A DNA stretch of 64,000 nt from CAJFUR01 sp904420575. GTDB taxonomy: Bacteria; Actinomycetota; Coriobacteriia; Coriobacteriales; Eggerthellaceae. Below, one piece after another: positions 8,290-16,820 of this stretch. The position numbers and the translations under genes were made by a program. The notes under the pieces are model-generated. The model saw only the letters and a program-made list of their open reading frames with translations, was not told the DNA's origin and did no database searches. Numbering within the stretch: position 1 is the first letter of the stretch; each line of letters begins with the position of its first letter. The stretch lies in contig OZ221973.1 of the NCBI GenBank assembly GCA_965119745.1, positions 2,418,001-2,482,000 of the forward strand, read 5' to 3'.

Positions 8290-9252
8290 ATGCGCATAGA
8301 GTCTCTGAGGTACTTTCTGGAAATCGCCCAGTTCGGCTCGTTCTCCTTGGCTGCCCGCAAGCTGTATATCTCGCAGCAGGGGCTGAGCAAGGCCGTGCAG
8401 GCGCTCGAGAAGGAGTTGGGCGTGGATCTGTTCGAGCGGTCGGGCAAGAACGTGCACCTCTCCGAGGCCGGCCGCGCCTTCGCCCCCTTGGCGCGCCGAT
8501 GCGTGGACGCCCACGACGCCGCGAAAGAGGCCATGCTGCGCTTCGCGCGCACGGCGGAAGACGCGGAAAAGATCGAGGTCATGGTCATGCCGTTCGTGTC
8601 GGGCGGCCTGTTCTCCCTCATGAAGGACGAACTGTACGCCTACGGCCTGCGCGACGCGGTGCTGGTGGAGAAGAGCCTGCCCGACATCGTCGGGGACCTC
8701 GTCTCGGGGGGAGGCGAGCCGAAACCCCCGGCCATCGTCTGCCTTCCGGACCGCATGCTCGCCTGCCTTTTGCACAACCCCGACGTGGAGTACGTGCCGC
8801 TGTTCAGGTCGTGCATGGGCGTGGTGGGCACGAAGGATCTGCTTTCGCCGCGCAAGCGCTCCATGACGGTGGCCGAGGTGGCCCGCCTTCCCATCGCGTG
8901 CTACAACGAGCCCATCCTGGACGCCATCCTGGCGGAGATGTTCGCGGCGCATCCTTTCCAGAACGTCATCATGCACGCCTCGAACATCCCGCTCATCGAC
9001 GAGTACGTGCAGGGCGGACGTGCCGTCACGTTCTCGGATTCGCTCAGCGACTTTTTGAACCCCAATCCCAGCGGCCTTCTGTTCATTCCCATCGAGCGGT
9101 CGGTCACGTTTTCGGTGGGCTTCGTGCATTCGCGCCGGGCGGGGCTGGAAGACGGCGCGGCCCGGTACGTCGAGCGGTTCCGGCGCTGCATCGAAGAGAC
9201 GTGCGAGGCGTACTTCGCGAAGCACCCGCTGGACGGCATGGCGTGGGGTTAG
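8290..9252 (+). CDS. LysR-family transcriptional regulator
   Basis: A 320-aa LysR regulator. The N-terminal winged helix is plain: residues 1-60 start MRIESLRYFLEIAQFGSFS and continue through SQQGLSKAVQALEKELGVDLFERS. The rest is the ligand-binding domain, but it is short on the usual landmarks and reads as a divergent type. The gene is divergent from the acetylene-hydratase-like molybdoenzyme and probably activates it in response to the substrate. The ATG at 8290 follows a purine-rich GCGGGGGG stretch; ATG codons slightly upstream (about 8248) are possible but would lengthen the conserved start. The stop codon lies inside a TTAGAGC/GCTCTAA palindrome. Confidence 0.9.
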   Translation: MRIESLRYFLEIAQFGSFSLAARKLYISQQGLSKAVQALEKELGVDLFERSGKNVHLSEAGRAFAPLARRCVDAHDAAKEAMLRFARTAEDAEKIEVMVMPFVSGGLFSLMKDELYAYGLRDAVLVEKSLPDIVGDLVSGGGEPKPPAIVCLPDRMLACLLHNPDVEYVPLFRSCMGVVGTKDLLSPRKRSMTVAEVARLPIACYNEPILDAILAEMFAAHPFQNVIMHASNIPLIDEYVQGGRAVTFSDSLSDFLNPNPSGLLFIPIERSVTFSVGFVHSRRAGLEDGAARYVERFRRCIEETCEAYFAKHPLDGMAWG

Positions 9253-9265
9253 AGCTGCTCTAAGC
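9249..9265. repeat. TTAGAGC-T-GCTCTAA palindrome over the LysR stop codon
   Basis: Variant of the TTAGAGTWACTCTAA palindrome that occurs at five other places in the window (12914, 26990, 29145, 29171, 31708). Here the arms are seven bases with a single central T and the LysR stop codon TAG is part of the left arm. No long GC stem extends it, unlike several other copies. Confidence 0.5.
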
Positions 9266-9338
9266 GAGGGTCCTGGCTTCTCGCGGCGGGCGGAAGGGGC
9301 CGCAGGCCGTGCCCGCATGTCCCTTTCGAAGGCAAGGC

Positions 9339-9371
9339 GGGGGGGGGGGGGGGCCCCCCCCCCCCCCCCCC
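9339..9371. repeat. G15-C18 homopolymer inverted repeat
   Basis: Fifteen G followed directly by eighteen C, between the convergent ends of the LysR and flavoprotein-2 genes. Flanking GGC and GCC extend the symmetry. It could form a very stable hairpin that stops transcription from both sides, a quadruplex or slippage-prone tract, or be an assembly error. The exact lengths should not be trusted. Confidence 0.7.
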
Positions 9372-9416
9372 GCCTGTTTGCAAACCGCGCGCGCTGCGCG
9401 CATTCGGGCGGCGTTC

Positions 9417-11039
9417 CTAGCCCAGCGCGGCTTCTGCGGCGGCTTCGCCGGCTATGAGGCCGGAACCCACGGCGAAGCCGTTGGCCGATCCGGCAGCGTA
9501 GTAGGGCGAGGTGAACAGGTCGGCGTCCGCACCGGCCACGAACAGGCCGGGGACGACCTTGTTGCTCGCGTCGACCGCATGGCAGCGGCCGTCGCACTTG
9601 ATGCCGCCGAGCGACAGCCAGCCGGCCGGCAAGGATTCCACGATGTAGAACGGCGCCTCCTCGATGGCGGCAAGGTACTTGGGATCCTTGAAGAACTGCT
9701 CGTCACGTCCTGCCTTGCAGTACCCGTTGTACTCATCGATGGACGATTCCAAGCCCGGCAGGTCGAAGTGCTCTGCCAGTTCCGCCAGCGAGTCGGCCTT
9801 GAACGCCCAGCCCTCGTCCACGGCGCGGTCGAACTGTTCGCGGATGTCGGCGGCATACACGTCGGCGAACATGCCCTGCATGCGGGCATCGCCCAAAAAC
9901 GCGGGCAAGGGCTCGCTTTCCCAGCGCTTCATGAATGCCTCGTCGCACACGGCGTAGTGGTAGGACTCCCGCACGAGCGGCTCGCAGCAGAACATGGTCT
10001 TCTCGCACATCATGCCCTCGTTGACGAAGCGGTTTCCCTCGCTGTCCAAAAGGATGCCGCCGAAGACGGGCAGGCGCATAGCCTCGTTCGTGCCGGAGGT
10101 GGGTCGGAACGAATAGGTGGGCGTGGCCTTGTCGTTCGCGCCGCCGTACTCGTTCATGGAGATGCTGAAGCACTTGCCCAGCTGCGCGCCGGCCTCTTGG
10201 GCGGCGCGTATGCCGGCGCCGGTGTTCAGCATGTTGCCCATGTTCACGATCTTCGCTCCGGCAAAGTGCTTGGCGGTTTCTTCCGGACTGCCCAGAAAGC
10301 CGCCCGTAGCCAGCACCACGGCCTTCGCCTTGACGTCGATGACCTCTTTGCCCGATACGCACTGGATGCCCGAGACAACTCCCGCCTCGTCGTAGAGCAG
10401 CGTCTCCACGGCCGTGTCGAACAGGCACTCTATACCGGCGTCGTCGACGATCTTGGTGAAGTACGCGGCACGTTCCTCGCCGGCCACGCCGTACACGCAG
10501 CCGCCGCGCACCATCATGGGATCGCTCTTCTTGCTGGTCGAGAAATCCACGTTGAACGGCATGCCCGCCTGCACGAACACGTCCACCGCGCGTCCGGATG
10601 CCTCGATGACGTTGCGCAGCGCCTTGTTGTTCGACTGGTAGTTGGTGCCCGCGTTCACGTACTCCATGAACTCCTCGATGGTGAGGGGCTCGGGTGCCGG
10701 CTCCTGCAGAGAGGATCCTACCGCGAAGGCGGCCGACGTGCGCGTGTTGGTGGTGCCGGCCATGGACGAGGCGGCATCCACGGCGACGACCTTCGCGCCC
10801 TTGCTGGCCGCACCGTACGCCGCCAGCAGGCCGGCCGCCCCCAGCCCGGCCACCACGACGTCGGCCTCCTTGGTCTGGGTCGGCTCCTTCTTCTGCGCGG
10901 GCACCTGCTCTTCGGCGGCGACGCCCTTGTCCTTCCCGGGTGCTTCCGGCGCACAGCCGGCCAACGCCGCGGCGCCTGCCAAGCCCATTGCCGCCAGGCC
11001 CGTCCCCGTCAGGAAGCTTCTTCTCGAAATGCCAGACAT
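9417..11039 (-). CDS. Tat-exported FAD flavoprotein reductase 2
   Basis: FAD-dependent oxidoreductase of 540 aa with the fumarate-reductase flavoprotein fold. It carries a Tat motif SRRSFLTGTG at 5-14, a lipobox LAGC at 26-29, a charged linker rich in Lys and Glu, then the FAD loop GLGAAG at 65-70. The C-terminal FAD contact is GLFVAGADADLF. The sites that carry the catalytic Arg, His and Arg in fumarate reductases read NEGMMCEK, LSLGG and YYAAGSANG, so the substrate is not fumarate. The ATG at 11039 follows GGGAGAGGG. It stands alone and is divergent from a membrane LuxR gene at 11276, which likely regulates it. Confidence 0.88.
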   Translation of the reverse strand: MSGISRRSFLTGTGLAAMGLAGAAALAGCAPEAPGKDKGVAAEEQVPAQKKEPTQTKEADVVVAGLGAAGLLAAYGAASKGAKVVAVDAASSMAGTTNTRTSAAFAVGSSLQEPAPEPLTIEEFMEYVNAGTNYQSNNKALRNVIEASGRAVDVFVQAGMPFNVDFSTSKKSDPMMVRGGCVYGVAGEERAAYFTKIVDDAGIECLFDTAVETLLYDEAGVVSGIQCVSGKEVIDVKAKAVVLATGGFLGSPEETAKHFAGAKIVNMGNMLNTGAGIRAAQEAGAQLGKCFSISMNEYGGANDKATPTYSFRPTSGTNEAMRLPVFGGILLDSEGNRFVNEGMMCEKTMFCCEPLVRESYHYAVCDEAFMKRWESEPLPAFLGDARMQGMFADVYAADIREQFDRAVDEGWAFKADSLAELAEHFDLPGLESSIDEYNGYCKAGRDEQFFKDPKYLAAIEEAPFYIVESLPAGWLSLGGIKCDGRCHAVDASNKVVPGLFVAGADADLFTSPYYAAGSANGFAVGSGLIAGEAAAEAALG

Positions 11040-11275
11040 GGTCCCTCTCCCTTTCCTTCGCGGCGCACCTGCGCCCTCCTACCGCGTGAAGCCTTACGCT
11101 CCCGCATTGCTGCCAGAGTAAAAAACACGTTCGGGTTACGAATCAGACGTAGGATCTGATCTTCTTCGACGGCTAAGACGTACAATCGGATTCTTGCTGC
11201 ACATGGCCGAACCCTCGAACGATGTCCGGACCTTGGCCAGACCTGTTGACGAACGAAAAGAAGGAGTCGCTTTCC
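11040..11275. promoter_or_regulatory. Divergent control region, flavoprotein 2 / LuxR
   Basis: A 236-base gap between divergent starts. A short dyad ATCAGA (11142-11147) / TCTGAT (11155-11160), separated by seven bases, is the only symmetric candidate for a LuxR operator that I noticed. It is not shared with the other LuxR regions in this window. Confidence 0.4.
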
Positions 11276-12712
11276 ATGAACAGACCCGCCGCACTCGAAC
11301 CGCAGAACCGCTGGCTTCTCTGTGCGACTGCGGGATTGGGCCTGTGCCTCGCCAGCACCGAATACGAACGCTATACCGCCTTGTGGGTGTTCGGCACGCG
11401 CACGCCGGAAGAGCTGGCCTTCATCATGCTGGCGCTCGCCGCGGCGCTTGCTTTGGGAGTGGCCGTGGCAGCGGGGTCGAAGGCGCGCCTGAGCTCGAAA
11501 GGGTGGCTTCTGGCCGTGCTGGCGCTCGTGCAGACCGCAGGGCTGGTTGTACGGGCCCAACAGGCGTTCGGCGAAGGCGCATCTTCCGAGCTGGCTACGG
11601 CAAGCTCCGTCTGCCTGCAGGCGGCAGGGCTGCTGTTCGTCCTGTATGCGGAATTCTTCCTGGAAGTGGGCGTCAGGAAAGCCATCCGCTCGTTCGCCCT
11701 GGCCCTTGCCGTTGCCGGCGCCTTGCAGATCGCGTGCGCCATGGCGCCCTCGGGTTTGGCGCTGGGAGCGGCGTTCTTCTTCATGCCGGGAGCCTGCGCG
11801 CTCTTGGCGTTGGGCGACCGCCTGCGCGGCACTCCCGAGACCTCGTCCGAGCAAGAGGACATAACCGCCGAACGCGAGCAGTCGGAGGGCTTCTCGCAGG
11901 CGTTTCCCTTCTGGGAATGCTGCGCGAGCATCGCGCTCATCAACGTGTTGCTGCTGTCGCTGCACGACCAGGCCATGGCGCTGCAGGACAGCGGCCAGGC
12001 TTCCCGAGCCATCCAGGTTTCCGCAGGGATCGCCAGCGTTGCGTCCGGCGCGCTGTTCTTTTCCCTGCTCAACCATCTGCAGGAAATGGAGTTCGTGGAG
12101 TTGTTCCGCACGCTCGTGCTGCCGCTCGTGGTGGTGGCCTTGTACGTGTCGGCGCTGTACCTGGTGCCGTTGGGCATCTGCTACTCGGTCCTGCTGCTGT
12201 TCGTGTGGACCGTGCCGCGGTACTACCGCCCGGAGCGCATGCCGTTCGCCTATACCTGCATCGCGTTCTTCGCCTACAAGCTGGGGTGGGCTCTGGGCAT
12301 CTGCGGCATCATGCTGGCTCCTGCCGCTTTCGGCTCCGACGTGCGAACCGTCATCATCCTACTGGCGTTCTTCGCGTTGCTCCTGCTCGCGGCTTTGCAC
12401 ATCGTGCGTTTGTGGCGCTTGCGGGCGCACGATGTGCAGCGGGTGCGGCAGCAGGCCGATATGCAGGCGAGCGCAGAGGCCCTCTTCGCCGACGCCTGCG
12501 CCCGCGTGGCGGCGCGCTATGGGCTGACGCCGCGCGAATCGGAGGTGCTTGTGCTGCTGGCGCGCGGACGCAATGCCCGCCACATAGCCGAGTCGCTGGT
12601 CATATCCGACGGCACGGCGCGCACGCACATCATGCACATCTATCAGAAGATGGAGATCAACTCCCAGCAGTCGCTCATGGACAGGGTAGAGGAGGCGGCC
12701 CGCACGGAGTGA
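11276..12712 (+). CDS. Membrane-bound LuxR-family regulator A
   Basis: A 478-aa regulator with an N-terminal polytopic membrane domain (about ten or more hydrophobic helices through residue 400) and a C-terminal LuxR helix-turn-helix at about 417-478. The HTH reads LTPRESEVLVLLARGRNARH and continues DGTARTHIMHIYQKMEI. Proteins of this build are common in Eggerthellaceae, often next to exported reductases, and are thought to sense small molecules at the membrane. The ATG at 11276 has AAGGAG nine bases upstream; a farther in-frame ATG at 11222 has no such site. It is divergent from flavoprotein 2, its probable target. No receiver domain is present. Confidence 0.88.
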   Translation: MNRPAALEPQNRWLLCATAGLGLCLASTEYERYTALWVFGTRTPEELAFIMLALAAALALGVAVAAGSKARLSSKGWLLAVLALVQTAGLVVRAQQAFGEGASSELATASSVCLQAAGLLFVLYAEFFLEVGVRKAIRSFALALAVAGALQIACAMAPSGLALGAAFFFMPGACALLALGDRLRGTPETSSEQEDITAEREQSEGFSQAFPFWECCASIALINVLLLSLHDQAMALQDSGQASRAIQVSAGIASVASGALFFSLLNHLQEMEFVELFRTLVLPLVVVALYVSALYLVPLGICYSVLLLFVWTVPRYYRPERMPFAYTCIAFFAYKLGWALGICGIMLAPAAFGSDVRTVIILLAFFALLLLAALHIVRLWRLRAHDVQRVRQQADMQASAEALFADACARVAARYGLTPRESEVLVLLARGRNARHIAESLVISDGTARTHIMHIYQKMEINSQQSLMDRVEEAARTE

Positions 12713-12776
12713 CGGGGGATCGGGCGATGCGGGGCGCCCACAAGAAGGGCCCGACAGGGGAATTTGCTCGAATTGT

Positions 12777-12900
12777 CCCAAATCGCGTTTTGTGCATGGA
12801 TTTTGCGAGTTTGGCGGATAACGTGAAAGCATTTTTCCTGGCCGCGAATTCCTCGGCTTCTCTCTGCACGGAAAAACCTATGCATAAAACGCGATTTGGG
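12777..12900. repeat. 124-base element with 21-base terminal inverted repeats
   Basis: CCCAAATCGCGTTTTGTGCA at 12777 returns as its inverted copy at 12880-12900 with 20 of 21 bases matching. The interior (about 82 bases) is AT-richer than neighbouring genes. It might be a MITE-like or palindromic intergenic repeat, or a long stem-loop RNA. I see no flanking target duplication and only one copy in this window. Confidence 0.65.
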
Positions 12901-12903
12901 GCA

Positions 12904-12938
12904 AAACGCCCTCTTAGAGTTACTCTAAGAGGGCGTTT
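12904..12938 (+). terminator. Hairpin with TTAGAGTTACTCTAA core after LuxR A
   Basis: Perfect 17-base arms, AAACGCCCTCTTAGAGT and its inverse, around one central T. Plus-strand sequence downstream is TTTCCGACTTTT, a weak U tract. It most likely ends transcription of the LuxR gene before the next start at 13026. The central 15 bases are the recurrent palindrome. Confidence 0.65.
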
Positions 12939-13025
12939 CCGACTTTTCCTTGCCGGGGAAAAGCCATATACTGAATGAAGCGAACAGCAGGGAGCCGCGC
13001 CGGCGCGGCGGAACGGAGCGAGGAC

Positions 13026-13571
13026 ATGGCGCACAGGATCGCAGTGGTCACGGGAAGCCCGCGCGTGAAGGGGAATTCGGCGATGTTGGCGGCGGCGTTC
13101 ATCGAGGGGGCGCAGGCAGCGGGATGCGAGGTCGTCCGCATGGATGCCGGGCGCGCCCACATCAATGGGTGCCTGGGATGCGAGTACTGCTTCGCGCACG
13201 AGGGCGCATGCTGCCAGGACGACGACATGCAGGAGTTCTATCCGCTCTTGCGCACGTGCGACACCATCGTGTACGTGACGCCCATCTACACGTTTTCCTG
13301 GCCGGCGCAGATCAAGGCCTTCATCGACCGCATGTTCTGCGGCATCGCCAAGCCGTTCGGCATCACGCAGGCGGGGCTTCTGACCTGCTACGAGGACAAG
13401 GACGCCAGCATAGCGCAGCACCTGGTCAACACCTACCGCGCCGCCACCGCCTACTGTGGCTGGGGCAACATCGGCGAGGTGTGCGTGAACGGCGTATACG
13501 AGAAGGGCGCCATCGAGGGCAATCCCGGCCTGGACGCGGCACGCGCGCTCGGCGCGAGCATGGGGGCGTAG
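13026..13571 (+). CDS. NAD(P)H-dependent FMN reductase / flavodoxin-like protein
   Basis: A 181-aa flavodoxin-fold protein of the FMN-reductase family, cytoplasmic. The FMN phosphate loop is SPRVKGNS near residues 10-17; the second flavin contact is PIYTFSWPAQIKAFIDR. A cysteine group GCLGCEYC plus CC further on is typical of the iron-sulfur-flavoprotein-like branch, though the compact Fe-S spacing is not complete. The likely role is transfer of electrons from NAD(P)H to flavin or quinone-type acceptors. The ATG at 13026 has GGAGCGAGG upstream. It is a single gene between a terminator hairpin and a convergent gene. Confidence 0.82.
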   Translation: MAHRIAVVTGSPRVKGNSAMLAAAFIEGAQAAGCEVVRMDAGRAHINGCLGCEYCFAHEGACCQDDDMQEFYPLLRTCDTIVYVTPIYTFSWPAQIKAFIDRMFCGIAKPFGITQAGLLTCYEDKDASIAQHLVNTYRAATAYCGWGNIGEVCVNGVYEKGAIEGNPGLDAARALGASMGA

Positions 13572-13602
13572 CGCGCCGACGGCCCGAGGGTGCGCTCCGG
13601 CA

Positions 13603-13640
13603 GTAGCGGGCGGGGCCGCATGACGCCGCACGCCCGCTAC
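13603..13640. terminator. Hairpin between convergent genes
   Basis: Inverted repeat GTAGCGGGCG / CGCCCGCTAC with an 18-base loop, between the FMN-reductase stop and the baeRF stop. It lacks a clear U tract in either direction. Confidence 0.4.
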
Positions 13641-13668
13641 CGCTTCTGCGTGGCGCCAGGCGGCCGGC

Positions 13669-14880
13669 TCAGTAGCGGTAGAGCGCCGCGACGCCCGTGT
13701 CGCCGGGCATCTGGTCCTTTTCCAGCACGTACACGTCGCCGCCTTGCAGGTAGGTGGCCTGTGCGAAGTCGTCGGTCAAGTCGTCGGAGCGCACGCAGGC
13801 CTCGCCGTGGCGCCGCAGAAAGCCGCTCTCCACGTCCACGTCGCCGTCGATCACGCCGTCCTTCTGCACCAGGAGGGTCTCCACCTTGCGCTCCACCAGG
13901 GCAAGCGTGATGTCGTTGACGTCGGACGACGCCTTGCCGGCCGCCTGCGCGTCGCAGAAGCGGGCGACCAGGCGCTCGATCTGCTCCCGCTGCAGCTCGT
14001 CGATGATGGCGCCCACGGCCGCCAGCTGCTCCTTCTTGTCCATGGAGCCGAACGTCTTCTCGATGCCGCGCTCGAGCAGGCAGGGTATGTGCGCCAGGGA
14101 GCGGAACACCTCCTGGTGGCGGGGCAGGCCGGCGAGCACCAGGGGGCAGCGGCGCCCTGCCATGAAGTCCTTCATGACCTCGGCCGCGTAGCGGAAGTGC
14201 TCCACGGTCTCCTTCTCGATCACCTGGCTCTTCTCGTCGTAGCCGAAATAGCTGCGGCTGCCGCCCTTGTAGCGGTTCCCTATCTCGGACAGCGACACGT
14301 CGTAGTCGTCGAACAGCTCGGCGAAGCGGGTGACGATGCCGTCGGGGTGGTCCAGCTCCTCGAGCGTGGAGAAGTCGCCGCGGTACACGTCGAAGCCGTC
14401 GTAGGAAAGCGCCATCACGTAGTAGTGCGACCCGTACTGGAAGTTCTTGACGAGCGGCTTGATGTGGTAGCTGTCGGCCACGAGGGCGAACGTCTCCACG
14501 GGGTAGTCCAGCCGGTAGACGGAGACCGCGCCCTTGTTGGCCAGCACGGCGAGCCCCTGCCGCAGCGGGCCCAGCATGCCCGCGTCGTCCTGCTCGAACT
14601 GTTCCTCGATGATCGCGAGCGCGTCGAGCATGCCCCTGAACTCGCGCTTGTCGTAGCAGCGTTCGATCGCCTTCTCCACGTCGGCACGCAGGTTCTTGAA
14701 GCGGATGCGGTTCTGCTGGGCCTCCGGCCAGCCTTGCTGCGTGGTCAGATACATCGACACCAGCGGCGCGTCGCGTTCGGCGAAGAAGCCGGGCTCGAAC
14801 TCTTCCAACAGGGAGATGTCTGCGCGGGCACCCTCGAGCGGGGCGTCGTGCGTCTTGGTGTCCTCGATGACTGCGTCCAT
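13669..14880 (-). CDS. baeRF-type (archaeo-eukaryotic release factor-like) protein
   Basis: A 403-aa protein resembling the bacterial archaeo-eukaryotic release-factor superfamily (baeRF). The match is the N-terminal pattern FFAERDAPLVSMYLTTQQ, QNRIRFKNL, and the later VLAGLPRHQEVF region followed by the alpha-helical DELQREQIERL segment. I see no GGQ motif, so peptide release is not implied; members are thought to bind ribosomes or RNA under stress, but the function is unproven. The ATG at 14880 has GGAGGT seven bases upstream. It sits alone between a LuxR gene (same strand) and the convergent FMN-reductase gene. Confidence 0.75.
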   Translation of the reverse strand: MDAVIEDTKTHDAPLEGARADISLLEEFEPGFFAERDAPLVSMYLTTQQGWPEAQQNRIRFKNLRADVEKAIERCYDKREFRGMLDALAIIEEQFEQDDAGMLGPLRQGLAVLANKGAVSVYRLDYPVETFALVADSYHIKPLVKNFQYGSHYYVMALSYDGFDVYRGDFSTLEELDHPDGIVTRFAELFDDYDVSLSEIGNRYKGGSRSYFGYDEKSQVIEKETVEHFRYAAEVMKDFMAGRRCPLVLAGLPRHQEVFRSLAHIPCLLERGIEKTFGSMDKKEQLAAVGAIIDELQREQIERLVARFCDAQAAGKASSDVNDITLALVERKVETLLVQKDGVIDGDVDVESGFLRRHGEACVRSDDLTDDFAQATYLQGGDVYVLEKDQMPGDTGVAALYRY

Positions 14881-15054
14881 GGATGCAACCTCCGGCCTGG
14901 GTCAAGGCGGGCGGCGCAGGCGCGAAGGCCCCGTGCGCGCGTCCCGCACCGTGTTCGTTTCCGCCCCACCTTAGCGCACCGCGCCCGCTTGACGCGCCCC
15001 TGGCGGCGTCTGTTGCCCAACGGTGGCCGGCCGGATTCCATTGCGGACTGCGTC

Positions 15055-16581
15055 TCAGCCATTCTGCCGCCGACGCAGAAGCTCGATGAGCTCTTCGCGG
15101 GAGCGTATCTCCAGCTTCCTGTAGATGTTCTTCATATGGCTGCGTGCGGTGTTGTTCGAGATGTACAGCACTTTCGCGATATAGCCAGACGAATGCCCGA
15201 CGGCCAGCTCTTCGAGCACCTCGCTCTCGCGAGGCGTCAGGTGGTGGTCTTCGCTGATCGCCCGGCAGACGTCGCTCAGGCTCAAGGGGTTCGGCGACAG
15301 CTCGGCGTCGGATTCGGTGCCTTTGGAGAAGAGGATGAGGTTGTAGCCCACGCTCACGATGGCCAGGATGAGGAACGCGGCCGTCACGAGGCCGAGGACG
15401 ACGCTCGTGACCGGGGGCAGGGACAGCTTCGCCACGGCTCCCACGACAAGGGCAAGGGCGCCGCAGCCGGAGGCGAAGCCGCAGGCGCGGGGAAGCAGCG
15501 TCTTGTTCGACATGCCGAAAAAGGCGAGGTTCATCCAAAACGCGAGGGCCAGCACGCCGAAATAGGCTTCCATGAAACACGGGAAGAGGGTCTGCGAAAC
15601 GAACCCCAAAGGAACCATCTTGATGGCGAAGCCCACCACTGCGGCTCCTGGCACGCCGATGTCGAATATGACGAACAGCTTGTTCGACGGGGACGCCCCC
15701 CGCGTCGCCCGCGACGACGTCACGCAGCCCAGGATGACGGCGGCCAGTGCCGCAACCGTGAAGAAGACGATGAAAGGAGCGTACTCTTCTTTCTGATCGA
15801 CGAGCCCTTGTGTGAAGAGGTAGAGGGCCACGCCTAGGAAAGGCACGGTGCACAGCAGGCTTCTCAGCTTCATCGTCTCCTTGACGTGGCTGCGCTCGGC
15901 GCGCCCGGCAGGCGCGGAAGGCTCCTCGTGGGCATCGTGTTCTTGGCAGCCGTCGTCCTCGTAGGGCGAAGGCCGCCCGCTGGCGAGAAGGGGCTGGATG
16001 GTCAGATGTCCCATGAGGCCAAGAACGAGAGACGCGAGCAGGGCAAAGGGAAAGGCCGAGGGCAGAAGGTCCTGCAGTATGAGGAACGCATCCAGCACGG
16101 CAAAGCCCGCCACGCTGCTCGCCAGCACTTCTTCCCGCGAAAAGGAGGCGAAGGCGATGCCCCATGAAAGAAGGACCCAGGGAAGGACGATTCCGGAAGC
16201 GGGAAAGACCAGGCAAAGGGCTATCTCGCGCAACGGAGGCGCGAACAGGGCCACGGCCATCGCGCCGGCCGCAACGACGGAGGAAAGCCCTATGGCCCCT
16301 ACACGCAGATGGGCGAACCTTCCTAAAAGACGCGGACCCATCGCAAGGGTCGTCATCGACCCGATCAGCACGGCCCCTGCGAAGAGGGGCAGCGACGTCC
16401 AACGCGAGAGCGATGGGCAGAAGACGGAAGGATTCGCGGCAAGAGACAAGACGCCCACAAGGGCGCATGCCTGAAAGCAGGAGACGAACAGGCGCAGGCG
16501 AAGCTTCGGACTGTTTTCCGGAAGTTCCTCGCGGCGCGGACCAGCGGCGATATTGGCCAGAAGGCCCAACAGGTTTGACAT
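15055..16581 (-). CDS. Membrane-bound LuxR-family regulator B
   Basis: A 508-aa regulator with a polytopic membrane domain over about residues 25-420, interrupted by a charged loop rich in Glu and His near 215-240, and a LuxR helix-turn-helix at 448-508 (LTPRESEVLEELAVGHSSGY, then NNTARSHMKNIYRKLEI). It is divergent from flavoprotein 3 at 16821 and probably controls it. The ATG at 16581 is chosen because GGGGAGGGA stands upstream; an earlier ATG at 16629 would add 16 residues without a good ribosome site. Confidence 0.87.
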   Translation of the reverse strand: MSNLLGLLANIAAGPRREELPENSPKLRLRLFVSCFQACALVGVLSLAANPSVFCPSLSRWTSLPLFAGAVLIGSMTTLAMGPRLLGRFAHLRVGAIGLSSVVAAGAMAVALFAPPLREIALCLVFPASGIVLPWVLLSWGIAFASFSREEVLASSVAGFAVLDAFLILQDLLPSAFPFALLASLVLGLMGHLTIQPLLASGRPSPYEDDGCQEHDAHEEPSAPAGRAERSHVKETMKLRSLLCTVPFLGVALYLFTQGLVDQKEEYAPFIVFFTVAALAAVILGCVTSSRATRGASPSNKLFVIFDIGVPGAAVVGFAIKMVPLGFVSQTLFPCFMEAYFGVLALAFWMNLAFFGMSNKTLLPRACGFASGCGALALVVGAVAKLSLPPVTSVVLGLVTAAFLILAIVSVGYNLILFSKGTESDAELSPNPLSLSDVCRAISEDHHLTPRESEVLEELAVGHSSGYIAKVLYISNNTARSHMKNIYRKLEIRSREELIELLRRRQNG

Positions 16582-16820
16582 AGCATTCCCTCCCCAAGAA
16601 AGCCCACGGCAGATAGTATATCTTTTCATCGATGCCGGAGAAACAATCGGGCCTCGAACGAAAAATCACCCAAAGCGGTTAGAGGCCGATCAGCCCCTTT
16701 GCCGCAATGTGGCGATGGTGCCTCCGCGGCAGAATGGTCTAGGGTGGTGCCTGCGCATTGCAGTCGATGCGCCTTGCAGGCCAAGAAGGCAGGCAAGATC
16801 CTACGTTGAGGAGGGACCAT
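16582..16820. promoter_or_regulatory. Divergent control region, LuxR B / flavoprotein 3
   Basis: A 239-base gap between divergent starts that must hold both promoters. An AT-rich stretch ATAGTATATCTTTTCATC around 16612-16630 is the most promoter-like part. The motif GGTGCCT repeats at about 16713 and 16745. No conserved block is shared with the other LuxR regions. Confidence 0.4.

Noticed and set aside
13637..16669. Minus-strand frame of about 1000 codons over the baeRF and LuxR B genes
   Set aside because: Low-complexity Arg/Gly/Pro composition, no domain, and two well-supported genes in another frame on the same strand cover it.
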